DNA of 64,000 nt from Pseudomonas purpurea. GTDB taxonomy: Bacteria > Pseudomonadota > Gammaproteobacteria > Pseudomonadales > Pseudomonadaceae. The stretch's first letter is position 1; every line of letters begins with the position of its first letter. The notes under the pieces were generated by a model that saw only the letters and a program-made list of their open reading frames with translations, did no database searches and had not been told where the DNA came from. The position numbers were made by a program, and so were the translations under genes. Positions 63,718-64,000 of this stretch are shown here, piece after piece. The DNA lies in NCBI RefSeq assembly GCF_039908635.1, contig NZ_CP150918.1, forward strand, positions 4,356,001 through 4,420,000, read 5' to 3'.

Positions 63718-64000
63718 TCAGAACACTACGGTTTTGTTGCCGTGGACCAGCACTCGGTCCTCAAGGTGATAACGCAGGCCACGGGCCAGCACCATCTTCT
63801 CGACGTCACGGCCGAAACGCACCATGTCTTCAATGCTGTCGCTGTGGCTGACGCGCACCACGTCCTGCTCGATGATCGGGCCGGCATCCAGCTCTTCGGT
63901 CACGTAGTGGCATGTAGCGCCGATCAGCTTCACGCCGCGCATCGACGCCTGGTGATACGGCTTGGCGCCAACGAACGACGGCAGGAAGCTGTGGTGAATG
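63718..64000 (-). CDS. purU: Formyltetrahydrofolate deformylase, C-terminal part (gene continues past window end)
   Basis: The frame is open to the end of the window. Visible residues include [50 protein letters not shown], the formyl-transferase-like catalytic domain with the His and the Asp of LDAGPIIEQ. PurU releases formate from 10-formyl-THF and balances one-carbon pools. The N-terminal ACT domain is outside the window. Confidence 0.94.
   Translation of the reverse strand, partial: IHHSFLPSFVGAKPYHQASMRGVKLIGATCHYVTEELDAGPIIEQDVVRVSHSDSIEDMVRFGRDVEKMVLARGLRYHLEDRVLVHGNKTVVF

Overview
The window is chromosomal DNA of a fluorescent-group Pseudomonas. It is GC-rich and protein-dense, with the Pseudomonas-type REP hairpins between genes. 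Two long blocks keep the gene order I recall from P. aeruginosa PAO1: queC-queE-cpoB-pal-tolBARQ-ybgC-ruvBAC-yebC-aspS-dps-CSD-slyX-HIT-oprD (about PA0976 to PA0958) and mscS-yajQ-panE-kinase-PduO-Nudix/ThiE-GST-argJ-secA-dciA (about PA4394 to PA4405). No phage, insertion sequence or CRISPR array was seen.

Layout. 1-5.9 kb: the end of gap, then a Fur-box-preceded heme cell-surface-signalling set (FecI-type sigma, FecR-type anti-sigma, TonB-dependent heme/hemoglobin receptor) followed by heme oxygenase hemO. 6-11.4 kb: a YbaN-like protein, a dCache chemoreceptor, a CoA-transferase and an AlkA glycosylase. 11.4-18.7 kb: two divergent ArcD-type antiporters, the second leading arcDABC (arginine deiminase pathway) behind a good ANR box, then a DUF5064 protein. 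18.9-26.9 kb: the TyrR-like activator GcsR and its target operon gcvH-gcvP-sdaA-gcvT, with three GcsR-type sites and a sigma-54 promoter. 27-31 kb: a cold-shock gene, RDD protein, nadA, tRNA-Lys, queC, queE. 31-41.9 kb: Tol-Pal envelope complex, RuvABC resolvasome, yebC, aspS. 42-47.6 kb: FmdB-like and ribbon-helix-helix small proteins, Dps, a membrane/cold-shock fusion, slyX, HIT protein, OprD-type porin. 47.8-64 kb: mscS, yajQ, panE, sensor kinase, cobalamin adenosyltransferase, Nudix/ThiE fusion, GST, argJ, secA, dciA, DUF853 ATPase, a PctA-type chemoreceptor, a small hypothetical gene and the end of purU.

The most striking signal cuts across gene families. Four otherwise intact conserved genes (the TonB receptor, arcA, tolQ, aspS) each carry one extra base at the same core, GGCC(C)TG. 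Removing that base restores 862, 418, 231 and 591 codons. Because aspS is essential, and tolQ close to it, a systematic base-calling error at a (possibly modified) motif is the simplest explanation, but it needs raw-read checking. I did not find a convincing wholly new multi-gene system. The best biological leads are the one-locus heme sensing/uptake/degradation module, the paired ArcD antiporters, the glyA-less gcs operon, the compact queC-tRNA-Lys-nadA junction where PAO1 carries the pqs region, and a PctA-type chemoreceptor with Phe at the canonical Tyr121.
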